Below, piece after piece: positions 9,100 through 18,170 of a stretch of 35,599 nt of DNA. A program made the position numbers and the translations under genes. The number at the start of each line of letters is the position of its first letter. Within the stretch, counting starts at the first letter, position 1. Below the pieces are notes generated by a model. That model was not told the DNA's origin. It ran no database searches and saw only the letters and a list, made by a program, of their open reading frames with translations. Source of the stretch: an uncultured bacterium (GTDB lineage: Bacteria; Chloroflexota; Anaerolineae; J036; Brachytrichaceae). Location: contig CAIQQO010000120.1 of assembly GCA_903873965.1 (NCBI GenBank), forward strand, positions 1 through 35,599. Reading direction: 5' to 3'.

Positions 9100-10083
9100 A
9101 TGGATGAACAGATCGCTAAGCAAATTGACGCTGCCTGCGCCGTCTGCGGTAAAACCAATAAGACGGTTTTTTTCGAGGCGACCGATTACATCACGCGTGA
9201 CGCATTTTCTCTCTTGCGCTGCCATGAATGCGGGACAGTAGAAACAGCGCCCAGACCAGTCAATGAAGAACTTCCACGCTTTTATCCTACTGAGTATTTT
9301 GGCTCAGAAGAACAACGTTTCACGGGTCTGGGGCAGCGGCTTTTCAAGCAAGGCCGCCTAGCATTAGCTGATCAGATTCATCGCCACCACGGGAAGCCGG
9401 GACGCGCGCTGGACATTGGATGCGGTCCGGGTTGGATATTAGAGCGACTGCAAACCCGAGGATGGGAATGTCACGGAACAGAAATGTCGCAAGAACTGGT
9501 GCAGCGCTTAAGCGCAACCGGGCTTCAGGTATACCGAGAGCCGGACTTGCGCAACTGCCATTTTCCTGACCAGCATTTCGATGTCGTCACATTGTGGCAT
9601 GTCTTCGAACACATCAGTAACCCTTCCGAGATTCTTGATGAAATCCACCGAATCACCAAACCAGGCAGCCTGATCATCATTGCTACGCCGGATATTGACG
9701 GGGCGGTGGCGCGCTTCACACGCGAGAACTGGTTCGCCCTCGATGTGCCACGACATCTCTTTCATTACTCGCATAAAACACTACCCGCATTCATCACAAA
9801 AGCCAGATTTAATGTCATCCGCAAGCACAATCTATCGCTGGAACAGGATATCTTCGGGATGGCGCAAAGCCTTATGAATAAGCTGGGATTCCACTACAAC
9901 CAGTTTTATATGGCCATACGCCACCAATCTGCGCAGGTATCCAGGGTTAAAAGGGAAACGCTATTGAGCAAGCTGTTCTTCGCAGTGAGTGCTGTAGTGC
10001 TGACGGCAATCAGCATTCCTGCTGCGCTCGTTTTTTCACTGCTCAAATCGGGTGGGACGATCGAAGTATGGGCACTCAGATAA
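9100..10083 (+). CDS. zinc-ribbon class I methyltransferase with C-terminal hydrophobic segment
   Basis: The 327-residue protein has an N-terminal CxxC...CxxC zinc ribbon (C13, C16, C41, C44), a SAM domain with LDIGCGPG (motif I, 104-111), GTEMS as the acidic loop, and WHVFEHI with the IIIATPD strand. This architecture is widespread in sugar-modifying methyltransferases of polysaccharide clusters. Residues of about 290-318 form a hydrophobic stretch (FFAVSAVVLTAISIPAALVF) that could anchor the enzyme to the membrane. The start is the ATG at 9100, 13 bases after the GT2 stop; the longer open frame overlaps the GT2 gene and has no methyltransferase features. Its end overlaps the next gene if ATG 10068 is used. 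Confidence 0.85.
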   Translation: MDEQIAKQIDAACAVCGKTNKTVFFEATDYITRDAFSLLRCHECGTVETAPRPVNEELPRFYPTEYFGSEEQRFTGLGQRLFKQGRLALADQIHRHHGKPGRALDIGCGPGWILERLQTRGWECHGTEMSQELVQRLSATGLQVYREPDLRNCHFPDQHFDVVTLWHVFEHISNPSEILDEIHRITKPGSLIIIATPDIDGAVARFTRENWFALDVPRHLFHYSHKTLPAFITKARFNVIRKHNLSLEQDIFGMAQSLMNKLGFHYNQFYMAIRHQSAQVSRVKRETLLSKLFFAVSAVVLTAISIPAALVFSLLKSGGTIEVWALR

Positions 10084-11834
10084 TCCACATGCCAAACGTC
10101 ACCGGCGCCTTCATGAAACGACAATGGATCGCTCTGCGTCCAACTCAGCGAATACTGCTAGGCGTGCTTGTCGTCGCCTGTCTATTCTGGCTGGTGGCGC
10201 TGATACAAATGGCCTGGCAGCCAATTGTTGCCGACGACGAACTTGTATACAACAGCGCTGTACACTGGCCCGATGTACCTATGCGTGTCAATCCACCCGC
10301 ATACATGAGTGCGGTACGCCTCAGCTTTTCCATTTTTGGCGAGAGCGTGAGTTCTGCGCGCCTGCCTGGCATTGCGGCCGGATTTGCATCACTCTTTCTG
10401 ATAGCCGCCATCGTCGTCCGTGCATTGAACCACACGGATAACTCCTATCTGGCAGCTGCACTGGCTGTCGGGTTATACGCGCTTTACCCACAGGCCATTC
10501 AGAACATGATGTTCATCGACATTGATACAGCCTTTCTTACGGCAACATTGCTTGGTCTTGTATGGGTCTGGTTATTCATTGAAAATCGTTCACGCCGGGT
10601 ACGCGTTCTAGTTATCGCGTTGGCATTCACACTGTCTCTCTGGGTCAAATTGCTTTCGCCATTCTTAACCATGGGCGCTATTGGTCTATATTTGCTGCTG
10701 CAAGGGAAATGGGCGCGCGTCCTTGAGGTCATGGTCGCGACTATTATTGGCTTCGGTGTGTTCTTAGTCACAATCCAGTCGAATGTAACGTCACAATATC
10801 TGTTTGGCTATACGGGCGGATATATGTCGCGCCTAAACATCCTGGAACCCGAGAATGTCCGCTTTATCCTGACAGTTTTCCCACAGGCTGCTGGCGTCGT
10901 CCTGCTGTGGTTCTCAATTCCCATGATGATTCTTGTAGCCATCGCTGTACTGTTATCCGTCAAGCGTTGGTTCAGCCGGCAAGCTATGAAGGCTGACTTC
11001 TTTCTGCTATATGGCGCACTAAGTACCGTCGCGTATTCGATGGTCATTCTGCCTGCATGGGGTTACCCAAGGTATCAGGCGCCTTTCATTCCCATGCTGG
11101 TTCTGGTCGCGGCTATGGTTGTCGCACCTGTGTTGCCAAAACTGAATCGTGCATCGTGGGGACTCGTCGGCATCATGGCGGTTATCTGTTTGATATATAA
11201 CATGGTGCTGGTGGGCGATCCCATGTTGAGGTTGTACCTCTTAACCTATGAAACAACCACTGAACAGGTTGGCACGCGCCTGAGTGAAGGATTGATCGCT
11301 TTTGCTCGGTTACTCATACCAGTGGTAGCAGCAATAGTGATTGGGTTTGTGATGGCGCCGCGAGTACGTGCAAAACGGGCCGACATTCTCCTGGTCATGT
11401 TATGCGCCATCGCCATGGGGACATACCTGACCACATCTGTGACACAGTTTGAAGCACGCTACAGCACGCGATACCGCTACGGCCTGAATCTCGACGATAT
11501 GCTCACGGCATCGCAACGGATACACGATGCGGTACCGCCTGATGGATTTGTTGCAGCCATTGATGACGTGCTCTTTTATACCAAGCGTCCAGGCAAAGGT
11601 ATCTATGGCTTGAGCACGCGCGAAAACCTGATGGGTGGCAAAACGATGACACTCGCAGAGTTGCTGCGTGTCCAGCACGTCGATGCCCTGGCATGGACAG
11701 CCAAGGACGCTTTTCGCGGCAGTGAAATGCTGAACTCCTCCGGCGTACAGCATATCCTCGACACCTGCTACGATAAAGAACAATACGGTAAATTCGTTGT
11801 TTATCTGAATAAGCAACAAACCCCGTGTCCATGA
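10068..11834 (+). CDS. GT-C membrane glycosyltransferase (GT39/ArnT-like)
   Basis: The 588-residue integral membrane protein has about ten to twelve hydrophobic helices. The first (ILLGVLVVACLFWLVALIQM, residues 29-48) is followed at once by ADDELVY (D56, D57, E58), the acidic motif in the first external loop that marks PMT/ArnT-type enzymes using polyprenyl-phosphate sugars. The C-terminal 110 residues are a soluble extracytoplasmic domain. Possible starts are ATG 10068, 10089 and 10113; none has a ribosome-binding site, and 10113 (MKRQW) gives the most usual short cytoplasmic tail and avoids the 16-base overlap with the methyltransferase. It probably transfers a lipid-linked sugar to a glycan, lipid or protein outside the membrane. 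Confidence 0.82.
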   Translation: MGTQIIHMPNVTGAFMKRQWIALRPTQRILLGVLVVACLFWLVALIQMAWQPIVADDELVYNSAVHWPDVPMRVNPPAYMSAVRLSFSIFGESVSSARLPGIAAGFASLFLIAAIVVRALNHTDNSYLAAALAVGLYALYPQAIQNMMFIDIDTAFLTATLLGLVWVWLFIENRSRRVRVLVIALAFTLSLWVKLLSPFLTMGAIGLYLLLQGKWARVLEVMVATIIGFGVFLVTIQSNVTSQYLFGYTGGYMSRLNILEPENVRFILTVFPQAAGVVLLWFSIPMMILVAIAVLLSVKRWFSRQAMKADFFLLYGALSTVAYSMVILPAWGYPRYQAPFIPMLVLVAAMVVAPVLPKLNRASWGLVGIMAVICLIYNMVLVGDPMLRLYLLTYETTTEQVGTRLSEGLIAFARLLIPVVAAIVIGFVMAPRVRAKRADILLVMLCAIAMGTYLTTSVTQFEARYSTRYRYGLNLDDMLTASQRIHDAVPPDGFVAAIDDVLFYTKRPGKGIYGLSTRENLMGGKTMTLAELLRVQHVDALAWTAKDAFRGSEMLNSSGVQHILDTCYDKEQYGKFVVYLNKQQTPCP

Positions 11835-11863
11835 TCATAGAGTCCATCGGTAAAGAATAACCC

Positions 11864-13009
11864 ATGCGCATTGTCCATATTTACAAAGACTACTACCCTG
11901 TCCTTGGCGGGATAGAAAACCATATCAAGCAGGTGGCTGAATCACAAGCCGCAGAGGGTCATCAGGTGACAGTACTGGTCACCAGTACTACCCGAAAGAC
12001 CGAATCCGCTACTTTGAACGGTGTTCGTGTCATCAAGACAGGACGCCAGTTCAACATTCAGTCTGCACCCCTCAGTGCCGGACTTCCGGCTGCACTACGC
12101 CGCGAGACGTCCGGTGCCGATATTGCGCATGTTCACGCACCCTATCCGCCTGGCGAAGCCGCCAACCTTTGGTTTGGGCGCGCGCGCAAAACCGTGATCA
12201 CCTGGCACAGCGATATCGTGCGCCAGAAAACGCTGCTGCGCTACTATGCACCAACTTTGCGCCGCGTCCTGAGGAAGGCTGACCGCATTTTACCGACCAG
12301 CGAAATTTACGCGAAAAGTTCTCCCTGGCTAAGCCTGCATCTTGACAAGTGCACGGCAGTACCGTTGTGCGTGGACACGAAACGCTTTCAACCCGCAGTC
12401 ATCCTGGAATCACGTGCCGCCACAATCCGCGGACGCATTCTGGCCACGGGTACTCCAGGTGCAGCGACCACGATCTTGTTGACTGTCGGGCGGTTGCGCT
12501 ATTACAAGGGCATCGACGATCTCATTCGGGCCATGCCGCTATTACCCGACACGATCTCCGTCATCGCAGGTACCGGCCCGATGGTCGTCCCGTGGAAAAC
12601 TCTGGCAAAAGAACTTGGCGTTGTAGATCGAGTCCTGTTCGTTGGCGATGTTACAGACGCGGACCTACCTGCGTTTTACCAGGCCGCCGACATCTACGTC
12701 CTGCCGGCCAATGTGCGAGCTGAAGCCTTTGGCGTTGCCATACTCGAGGCCATGGCTTGCAGTTTGCCTGTTGTCTGTACCGATGTCGGCACAGCCACGT
12801 CATGGATTAATCAAAATGAAACTACCGGCCTGGTGGTTCCACCTCATGACCCCTTTGCTCTCACGAATGCCATTCGAAAGCTTCAGACTGCGCCATTCCT
12901 GCGCCGCACTATGGGAATGGCAGGGCGACAGCGCGTCATGGACGAATTCACCATCGACAAAATGATCAGGCGTATCGACGCTGTCTATCAACAGGTACTC
13001 GCGACCTGA
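11864..13009 (+). CDS. glycosyltransferase family 4 (GT-B)
   Basis: The 381-residue protein begins MRIVHIYKDYYPVLGGIENH, the PVLGG-IE block being typical of a GT4 branch that includes PimB- and WcaI-like enzymes. HVHAPYP near residue 90 and TWHSDI near 112 fit the acceptor domain, VGRLRYYKG near 208 opens the donor domain, and the E-x7-E motif is in EAFGVAILEAMAC near 288. The gene begins 29 bases after the GT-C gene and has only a weak ribosome-binding site. It is the last glycosyltransferase of the run, and lies upstream of a cyclophilin gene, so the surface-glycan cluster ends here. The donor sugar cannot be read from sequence. Confidence 0.87.
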   Translation: MRIVHIYKDYYPVLGGIENHIKQVAESQAAEGHQVTVLVTSTTRKTESATLNGVRVIKTGRQFNIQSAPLSAGLPAALRRETSGADIAHVHAPYPPGEAANLWFGRARKTVITWHSDIVRQKTLLRYYAPTLRRVLRKADRILPTSEIYAKSSPWLSLHLDKCTAVPLCVDTKRFQPAVILESRAATIRGRILATGTPGAATTILLTVGRLRYYKGIDDLIRAMPLLPDTISVIAGTGPMVVPWKTLAKELGVVDRVLFVGDVTDADLPAFYQAADIYVLPANVRAEAFGVAILEAMACSLPVVCTDVGTATSWINQNETTGLVVPPHDPFALTNAIRKLQTAPFLRRTMGMAGRQRVMDEFTIDKMIRRIDAVYQQVLAT

Positions 13010-13042
13010 GCTGCGGTTAAAATGTTATCTGGAGTTTTATAA

Positions 13043-13552
13043 ATGGCAAAAACATATTCGAAACCGCCTGAGATGACGATCGACACGAAGAAGAAGTACA
13101 CCGCGACGCTGAAAACCAGCAAGGGTGATATCGTTATCTCGTTGTATGCTGACAAAGCGCCGATTACAGTTAACAATTTCGTCTTTCTAGCCCGCGATGG
13201 ATTCTATGACAGCACCACGTTCCATCGTGTCATCAAGCCCTTCATGGTTCAAGGCGGCGACCCAACAGGGAGTGGTAGCGGTGGCCCTGGCTATCGGTTC
13301 AAGGATGAGTTCCACCCGTCACTCAAGCACAATGGCGCTGGCATTCTATCCATGGCAAACGCAGGACCGGGCACCAATGGCAGCCAGTTCTTTATCACCC
13401 ATGTACCCACGCCGGACCTCGACAACCACTACACTGTGTTTGGTCAGGTCATTAAGGGAATGGATGTGGTCAACGCGATCCCTGAACGTGATCCGGGTCG
13501 CGCGCGCACCCCGGGTGAGACACTGATCACCGTCGAAATCACGGAAGAGTAG
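13043..13552 (+). CDS. cyclophilin-type peptidyl-prolyl cis-trans isomerase
   Basis: The 169-residue single-domain cyclophilin has the catalytic segment FHRVI (R62), MVQGGD (Q70), the strand [16 protein letters not shown] and a final HTVFG-like HYTVFGQV. No signal peptide is present, so it should act in the cytoplasm, catalysing proline isomerisation during folding. The ATG at 13043 has GGAG at 13031-13034, eight bases upstream. It follows the last glycosyltransferase by 33 bases and could be cotranscribed, but it is a housekeeping gene and a link to the glycan pathway is not implied. Confidence 0.95.
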   Translation: MAKTYSKPPEMTIDTKKKYTATLKTSKGDIVISLYADKAPITVNNFVFLARDGFYDSTTFHRVIKPFMVQGGDPTGSGSGGPGYRFKDEFHPSLKHNGAGILSMANAGPGTNGSQFFITHVPTPDLDNHYTVFGQVIKGMDVVNAIPERDPGRARTPGETLITVEITEE

Positions 13553-13593
13553 TACTAAACCAGAAAAGCACGTCAGATGCAGTTTAACCCTGC

Positions 13594-13619
13594 CTGACAC
13601 TCAGCGAATCGGTTATACT
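13594..13619 (+). promoter_or_regulatory. weak candidate promoter upstream of the ATP-grasp trio
   Basis: CTGACA at 13594-13599 and TATACT at 13614-13619 are spaced by 14 bases, shorter than the usual 16-18. The start would fall near 13626, before the hairpin at 13633-13664. Consensus match only. Confidence 0.25.
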
Positions 13620-13632
13620 AGCGACCGAAGTG

Positions 13633-13664
13633 AAACCCCTGCAGGTGACAAACCGCAGGGGTTT
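13633..13664 (+). terminator. hairpin terminator or attenuator before the ATP-grasp trio
   Basis: Ten bases at 13633-13642 (AAACCCCTGC) pair perfectly with 13655-13664 (GCAGGGGTTT) around a 12-base loop, and ATTGTATTTT follows. It could end transcription of the isomerase gene, or, because a -10-like box lies upstream, act as an attenuator in the leader of the following operon. Confidence 0.6.
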
Positions 13665-13682
13665 ATTGTATTTTCACCCTAT

Positions 13683-15158
13683 ATGATGACGACAGAAGCC
13701 ATGAACCGGAGCAGCACTCAACCGATCGTGAACGGCGATTATGATATCGGCGCGTTCTTTGATGAAATGTTCGAATCTCCAGGTGTTCCGAGACCACATT
13801 ACAAAATCCTTCTGGATCATCTGACCACACTGAATGCAGGTACCTTCGAAGAGCGACGCCGCGCCGCCGATATCTCCTTTTTATATCAAGGTATCACTTT
13901 CACAGTTTATGGCCAGCAGGAAGGCATCGAACGTATTTTTCCGTTCGACCTTATCCCACGTGTTATCCCACATGCTGAGTGGGATATTCTTGAGCGCGGA
14001 TTAAGCCAGCGCGTCACGGCTCTTAACCATTTCCTGCACGATGTTTATCATGAGCAGCGCATTATTGCAGAGAAACGTATTCCGGCCCGGTTGGTCTTTG
14101 GCGCGAAGAACTTCCGCCGCGAGATGATCGATATCGATGTGCCACGCAGTGTTTATGCGCACATCACTGGTACTGATCTCATCCGCGATGAACACGGTAA
14201 TTATCTGGTGCTTGAAGACAACCTGCGCTCACCCTCCGGCGTCAGTTATATGCTTGAAAATCGGCAGGCCATGAAGCGTACGTTCGCGCGATTGTTCGAG
14301 AACTATGGCATCATGCCGATCGAGCATTACCCACAGGAGCTATTGAGTACTCTACGCTCGGTGGCGCCCCATGGCGATCCAGATGCCACGGTCGTGCTAC
14401 TTACCCCGGGGGTTTACAACTCGGCTTACTTCGAGCACTCATTTCTTGCGCGCCAAATGGGTATCGAAATCGTTGAAGGGCGCGACCTCGTAACGCACGA
14501 CAACCATATCTATATGCGCACAACCCGCGGGCTCAAGCAGGTTGATGTCATTTATCGCCGCGTAGACGATGATTTCCTCGATCCTCTGGCCTATCGTCAG
14601 GACAGCTTGATCGGTGTGCCGGGACTGATCAATGCCTACCGAGCCGGAAATGTCACGCTGGCCAATGCCATTGGCACGGGTGTCGCAGACGATAAGGCCA
14701 TTTACGCCTATGTGCCTGACATGATCCACTACTATCTTGGGGAAGAGCCCATACTGCAGAACGTGCCGACTTTTCTCGCAGAGAATGATCTGGATCGCTC
14801 ATACATACTGGCAAACCTCGATAAACTTGTCGTGAAATCAGTCAACGAGAGCGGTGGGTATGGCATGCTGGTGGGACCGCACGCGACCACCGAAGAATGC
14901 GAGCGATTCCGTGAAAAAATACAGGCGTACCCGCGTGACTTCATAGCACAGCCGACGATATCGCTCAGCCGACATCCCACCTATCTCAACGGCGAACTCT
15001 CAGGTTGCCACATTGATCTGCGCCCCTATGTGCTTGCGGGTGAAACAGTTAAGCTGGTGCCAGGTGGCCTGACTCGTGTCGCCCTCAGGCGCGGTTCACT
15101 AGTTGTGAACTCATCGCAAGGTGGTGGCAGTAAAGACACCTGGGTTTTATACGATTGA
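13683..15158 (+). CDS. circularly permuted ATP-grasp type 2 family protein
   Basis: The 491-residue protein matches the COG2308 family: a [12 protein letters not shown] start, DLIPRVIP near residue 82, [20 protein letters not shown] near 180 (the ATP-grasp core), [14 protein letters not shown] near 385, and an ending with GGLTRVAL and a [12 protein letters not shown] signature. It is a predicted carboxylate-amine ligase whose ATP-grasp fold is circularly permuted. It has no signal peptide. It heads a compact set with an alpha-E protein and a transglutaminase-like protein (gaps of 66 and 9 bases), the order seen in many bacteria and predicted by comparative genomics to make or process a peptide. 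Starts at ATG 13683 and 13701 are both possible; neither has a ribosome-binding site. Confidence 0.9.
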   Translation: MMTTEAMNRSSTQPIVNGDYDIGAFFDEMFESPGVPRPHYKILLDHLTTLNAGTFEERRRAADISFLYQGITFTVYGQQEGIERIFPFDLIPRVIPHAEWDILERGLSQRVTALNHFLHDVYHEQRIIAEKRIPARLVFGAKNFRREMIDIDVPRSVYAHITGTDLIRDEHGNYLVLEDNLRSPSGVSYMLENRQAMKRTFARLFENYGIMPIEHYPQELLSTLRSVAPHGDPDATVVLLTPGVYNSAYFEHSFLARQMGIEIVEGRDLVTHDNHIYMRTTRGLKQVDVIYRRVDDDFLDPLAYRQDSLIGVPGLINAYRAGNVTLANAIGTGVADDKAIYAYVPDMIHYYLGEEPILQNVPTFLAENDLDRSYILANLDKLVVKSVNESGGYGMLVGPHATTEECERFREKIQAYPRDFIAQPTISLSRHPTYLNGELSGCHIDLRPYVLAGETVKLVPGGLTRVALRRGSLVVNSSQGGGSKDTWVLYD

Positions 15159-15224
15159 TACGAAAGTAGATGCCATTACCTGAAGCCTATACCAGCCCAA
15201 AGACACGCTCAACTGGAGTCACAC

Positions 15225-16220
15225 ATGCTTAGTCGAGTCGCTGAATCACTCTATTGGATGTCTCGCTACATCGAGCGCGCTGAAGATATCACGCGTATCC
15301 TGACAGTCAACTTTCATGCCTTGCTGGATGCGCGTCTCGAAGACTCTCAGCAAGGTTGGCAATCACTGGTGTCGATTACAGGTGATGATCCTCTTTATAA
15401 AAGAAACTTTCCTGAGTACAGCGCGCGCAATGTCAGCGAGTTTCTATTGTGGCATCCATCCAATCCCAATGCCGTCATGGCTTGTTTGACACAGGCGCGA
15501 GAAAATGCGCGCAGTGTGCGTGAACAGATCAGCATTGAGATGTGGGAGCACATCAACAAGCTATATTTTCTGATCAAGGAAGTCAACCGCTCTGCCGTCT
15601 TGCGCGGCCCGCACGAGTTTTTCAGCCAGGTACGTGATGGCTCACAAGCTTTTCAAGGTGTTACAGACGCCACCCTGACGCATGGTGAGGGTTACGAGTT
15701 CATCATATTGGGCAAGCACCTTGAACGTGCCGAAAAAACCGTGCGAATCCTGGACGTCAAATATGCGACCGTTAACACGATGGTAGAAGGCACGCCGGAA
15801 GCATCACTGCAGCTGGTCGCCATGTTGAAATCATGCAGCGCTTTCGAGCCATTTCGCCGCGAGTATGCTTCTGTTCTGCAAACTTCGCGCGTAGCGGAAT
15901 ATATGCTACTCAGCCAGCAGTTCCCCCGCGCTGTACTATATTGCCTGCTGCGCGCACAAAGGGCAGTGGGTGTACTTGCTACGGACACATCCATACCGAT
16001 GTCAAACCAGGCCGCGCGATCCAATCGCACGCTTGGCCGCATGTGCGCAGAACTACAGTACCTCGATATCCAGGATGTCCTGGGCGAGAAAATGCATCCC
16101 TTATTGTTAAAGCAGCTGCGATTGATGAATCTGGTCGGCGACGAGATAACGCGCGCCTACTTCAACACACAAGTCATTTTGCCAGGGCCAAAGTCGCAAC
16201 AGCAGCAACAGCAGCAATAG
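15225..16220 (+). CDS. alpha-E domain protein (DUF403/COG2307)
   Basis: The 331-residue, largely helical protein opens with [21 protein letters not shown], the hallmark of the alpha-E family that always accompanies the circularly permuted ATP-grasp protein. [19 protein letters not shown] near residue 148 is the second family block, with a repeat of the E-R-A pattern. No catalytic function is established. The start ATG at 15225 has TGGAG at 15214-15218, six bases upstream. The C-terminus ends in a run of seven glutamines that looks like a later, low-complexity addition. Confidence 0.9.
   Translation: MLSRVAESLYWMSRYIERAEDITRILTVNFHALLDARLEDSQQGWQSLVSITGDDPLYKRNFPEYSARNVSEFLLWHPSNPNAVMACLTQARENARSVREQISIEMWEHINKLYFLIKEVNRSAVLRGPHEFFSQVRDGSQAFQGVTDATLTHGEGYEFIILGKHLERAEKTVRILDVKYATVNTMVEGTPEASLQLVAMLKSCSAFEPFRREYASVLQTSRVAEYMLLSQQFPRAVLYCLLRAQRAVGVLATDTSIPMSNQAARSNRTLGRMCAELQYLDIQDVLGEKMHPLLLKQLRLMNLVGDEITRAYFNTQVILPGPKSQQQQQQQ
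16197..16217 (+). repeat. CAA/CAG microsatellite coding for seven glutamines
   Basis: Seven Gln codons (CAA CAG CAG, repeated) sit directly before the TAG stop of the alpha-E gene. Slippage here could vary the tail length without altering the domain. Confidence 0.7.
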
Positions 16221-16229
16221 GCACAACCC

Positions 16230-17030
16230 ATGAGATTACGAATCGACCACCGTACAACGCTTTCTTATGATCAACAGATCAGCGAAGCGTACACCGAGAT
16301 GCGGTTAAAACCAATGGATGCGGGTGGGCAACGCTGCCTGTCTTTCAATTTGGTAACTGAACCGCGCGGCGAGATTATGCAGTATCTGGAAAGACGGCGT
16401 AACGATGTGCGCCACTTCGATGTGCTTGCACCACATACACGCCTGATGGTGCATTCGACCAGTGAGGTGTTAACTCCTATTAAGCTGATCGATGAGGAAC
16501 ATGAACTCTCGCCTCTCGATCAATTTGATTTTCTAATGCCGTCAACCTACACGCCTGAAGATGCTAAAACCCGCCGGTTTGCTACCACTTTTGTGCAGGA
16601 TGATGCGCGTGATACTGTTTTTGCACTCATGCATGCGGTGTACACGCATTTGAAATACGTCCCTGGCGCAACAGACGTGCGAACAAAGGCAGATGACGTT
16701 CTGACACTTGGTCAAGGTGTTTGCCAGGACTTCGCGCATGTCATGATTGCATCGTGCCGATGCCAGGGCATTCCCGCGCGATACGTCAGCGGCTACCTGA
16801 ACGATCCTGCATCCGATGGTCGAAATGGCGCATCACATGCATGGATGGATGCTTTCATACCAGGTTCAGGCTGGATATCCCTTGACCCCACTCATAACTG
16901 TGAGCAAACCGAGAACTACGTAAGGCTTGCCGTTGGCCGGGATTATTCTGATGTTCCCCCTACTCGCGGCGTCTTTAAAGGCAAGGCGAAAGAAACACTG
17001 GATGTGCAAGTGAGTGTGCACCCACTGTAA
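16230..17030 (+). CDS. transglutaminase-like cysteine protease/ligase family protein
   Basis: The 266-residue protein has the N-terminal beta domain (1-115) of bacterial transglutaminase-like proteins and a catalytic domain with all three active-site residues in place: C165 in GQGVCQDFAH, H203 in ASHAWMDAF and D219 in LDPTHN. Such domains hydrolyse or transfer acyl groups of peptides. There is no signal peptide. It begins 9 bases after the alpha-E stop and forms the third member of the trio, consistent with processing of a peptide made by the ATP-grasp protein. The start ATG 16230 has only a poor ribosome-binding site, so translation may be coupled to the gene before it. Confidence 0.9.
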   Translation: MRLRIDHRTTLSYDQQISEAYTEMRLKPMDAGGQRCLSFNLVTEPRGEIMQYLERRRNDVRHFDVLAPHTRLMVHSTSEVLTPIKLIDEEHELSPLDQFDFLMPSTYTPEDAKTRRFATTFVQDDARDTVFALMHAVYTHLKYVPGATDVRTKADDVLTLGQGVCQDFAHVMIASCRCQGIPARYVSGYLNDPASDGRNGASHAWMDAFIPGSGWISLDPTHNCEQTENYVRLAVGRDYSDVPPTRGVFKGKAKETLDVQVSVHPL

Positions 17031-17042
17031 GTCTGTCATTTA

Positions 17043-17080
17043 TTCAGACTCCCGGAACATGATAATTCCGGAAGTCTGAA
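17043..17080. terminator. hairpin between convergent genes
   Basis: TTCAGACT at 17043-17050 pairs with 17073-17080 and CCGGAA at 17052-17057 with 17066-17071, with one mismatch (51/72) and an eight-base loop. It lies between the stops of the transglutaminase gene (+) and the aldo/keto reductase (-). It has no clear T-run on either side, so it may only be a weak terminator or a 3'-end stabiliser. Confidence 0.45.
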
Positions 17081-17087
17081 AACACCA

Positions 17088-18050
17088 CTACTTAGGCTTA
17101 TTGGCTAAAATCGCTTCTATACGCGCCAGTACGTCAGGCGTGAGTTTATCAACCACGTCAAGTGCTTTCATATTTTCGTGCACCTGATCAGGGCGCGATG
17201 CGCCAGTGATCACCGTGCTGACATTGGGATTCAGCAGACACCATGCTAGGGCCATCTGAGCCACTGTACAGCCAATTTCGGTCGCAATCGGCACCAGCAT
17301 CTTGACTGCCGCCAGTCGCTCAGGTTTGAGTACCTCAGTACGCAGCCATTCGTAACCGGGCAACGCCGCGCGTGAATCCGGCGGGATGATGCCGTCGTTG
17401 TATTTGCCACTGAGTAGACCAGACGCCAACGGGCTAAAGATGGTAGTGCCCAGCCCCATCAGCTTATATAGTGGCGCGTATTCCTTCTCAACGCGCTCAC
17501 GTACAAACATGTTGTATTGCGGTTGCTCCATTTGTGGCGCCAACAGATGGTGCTGCTGTGCCACAGCATAAGCCTCTGTTAATTGCTGCGCACTCCACTC
17601 ACTGGTACCCCAGTACAACGCTTTACCTTGTCGGATGAAGTTGTCCATGCTCCACACTGTTTCAGCAATTGGCGTATGCGGATCAGGTCGATGACAAAAA
17701 ACCAGGTCAACATAGTCAACCTGCAAGCGCTTGAGTGCCTTATTCAGCCCTTCCGGGAGATGCTTGCGCGACAGACCAGTGTCATTGGTGCCCTTCCCTC
17801 CCCAGAAAATCTTAGTCGAAACGACATACGATTCACGGGGAAGATCCACTAGAACTTTGCCCATTGATATTTCGGCGTTACCGCCGGCATAGGCTTCGGC
17901 ATTATCAAAAAAGTTGACGCCGGCATCGTAAGCGGCCATCAGGCACGCACGAGTGGTGCCATCATCTACCTGGCCACCGTAAGTAACCCAGGCGCCAATT
18001 GATAACTCACTGACGCGCAGTCCTGCGCTTCCCAGACGTCGATACTTCAC
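17088..18050 (-). CDS. aldo/keto reductase (Kv-beta/YghZ-like)
   Basis: The 320-residue TIM-barrel oxidoreductase has the catalytic tetrad D49, Y54, K80 and H120 in the contexts [12 protein letters not shown] and FCHRPD. A later [19 protein letters not shown] block and TGASRPDQ (NADP-binding end) are conserved in the branch of voltage-gated potassium channel beta subunits. It should reduce aldehydes with NADPH; the substrate is unknown. The longest ORF begins at ATG 18077, but the GTG at 18048-18050 has AAAAGGAG seven bases upstream and gives the usual VKYRRLG N-terminus, so GTG is chosen. A stable hairpin separates it from hppA, so it may have a separate transcript. Confidence 0.92.
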   Translation of the reverse strand: MKYRRLGSAGLRVSELSIGAWVTYGGQVDDGTTRACLMAAYDAGVNFFDNAEAYAGGNAEISMGKVLVDLPRESYVVSTKIFWGGKGTNDTGLSRKHLPEGLNKALKRLQVDYVDLVFCHRPDPHTPIAETVWSMDNFIRQGKALYWGTSEWSAQQLTEAYAVAQQHHLLAPQMEQPQYNMFVRERVEKEYAPLYKLMGLGTTIFSPLASGLLSGKYNDGIIPPDSRAALPGYEWLRTEVLKPERLAAVKMLVPIATEIGCTVAQMALAWCLLNPNVSTVITGASRPDQVHENMKALDVVDKLTPDVLARIEAILANKPK

Positions 18051-18077
18051 TTCAATACTCCTTTTACATACAAACAA

Positions 18078-18126
18078 TGGAGCGCAAAGTATGACAGAGG
18101 ATTCCCTCTATCTGCTTTGCGCTCCA
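18078..18126 (-). terminator. intrinsic terminator after hppA
   Basis: A perfect 12-base-pair stem joins 18078-18089 (TGGAGCGCAAAG) to 18115-18126. An inner pair AGAGG/CCTCT (18096-18100 with 18105-18109) lengthens it. On the minus strand TTGTTTGTATG follows at once, a fair T-rich tail. It probably ends most hppA transcripts before the aldo/keto reductase gene. Confidence 0.7.
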
Positions 18127-18170
18127 TAACCGTACATCAACAAGACGGTTGAGCTAACTGGCCGAGGTGA

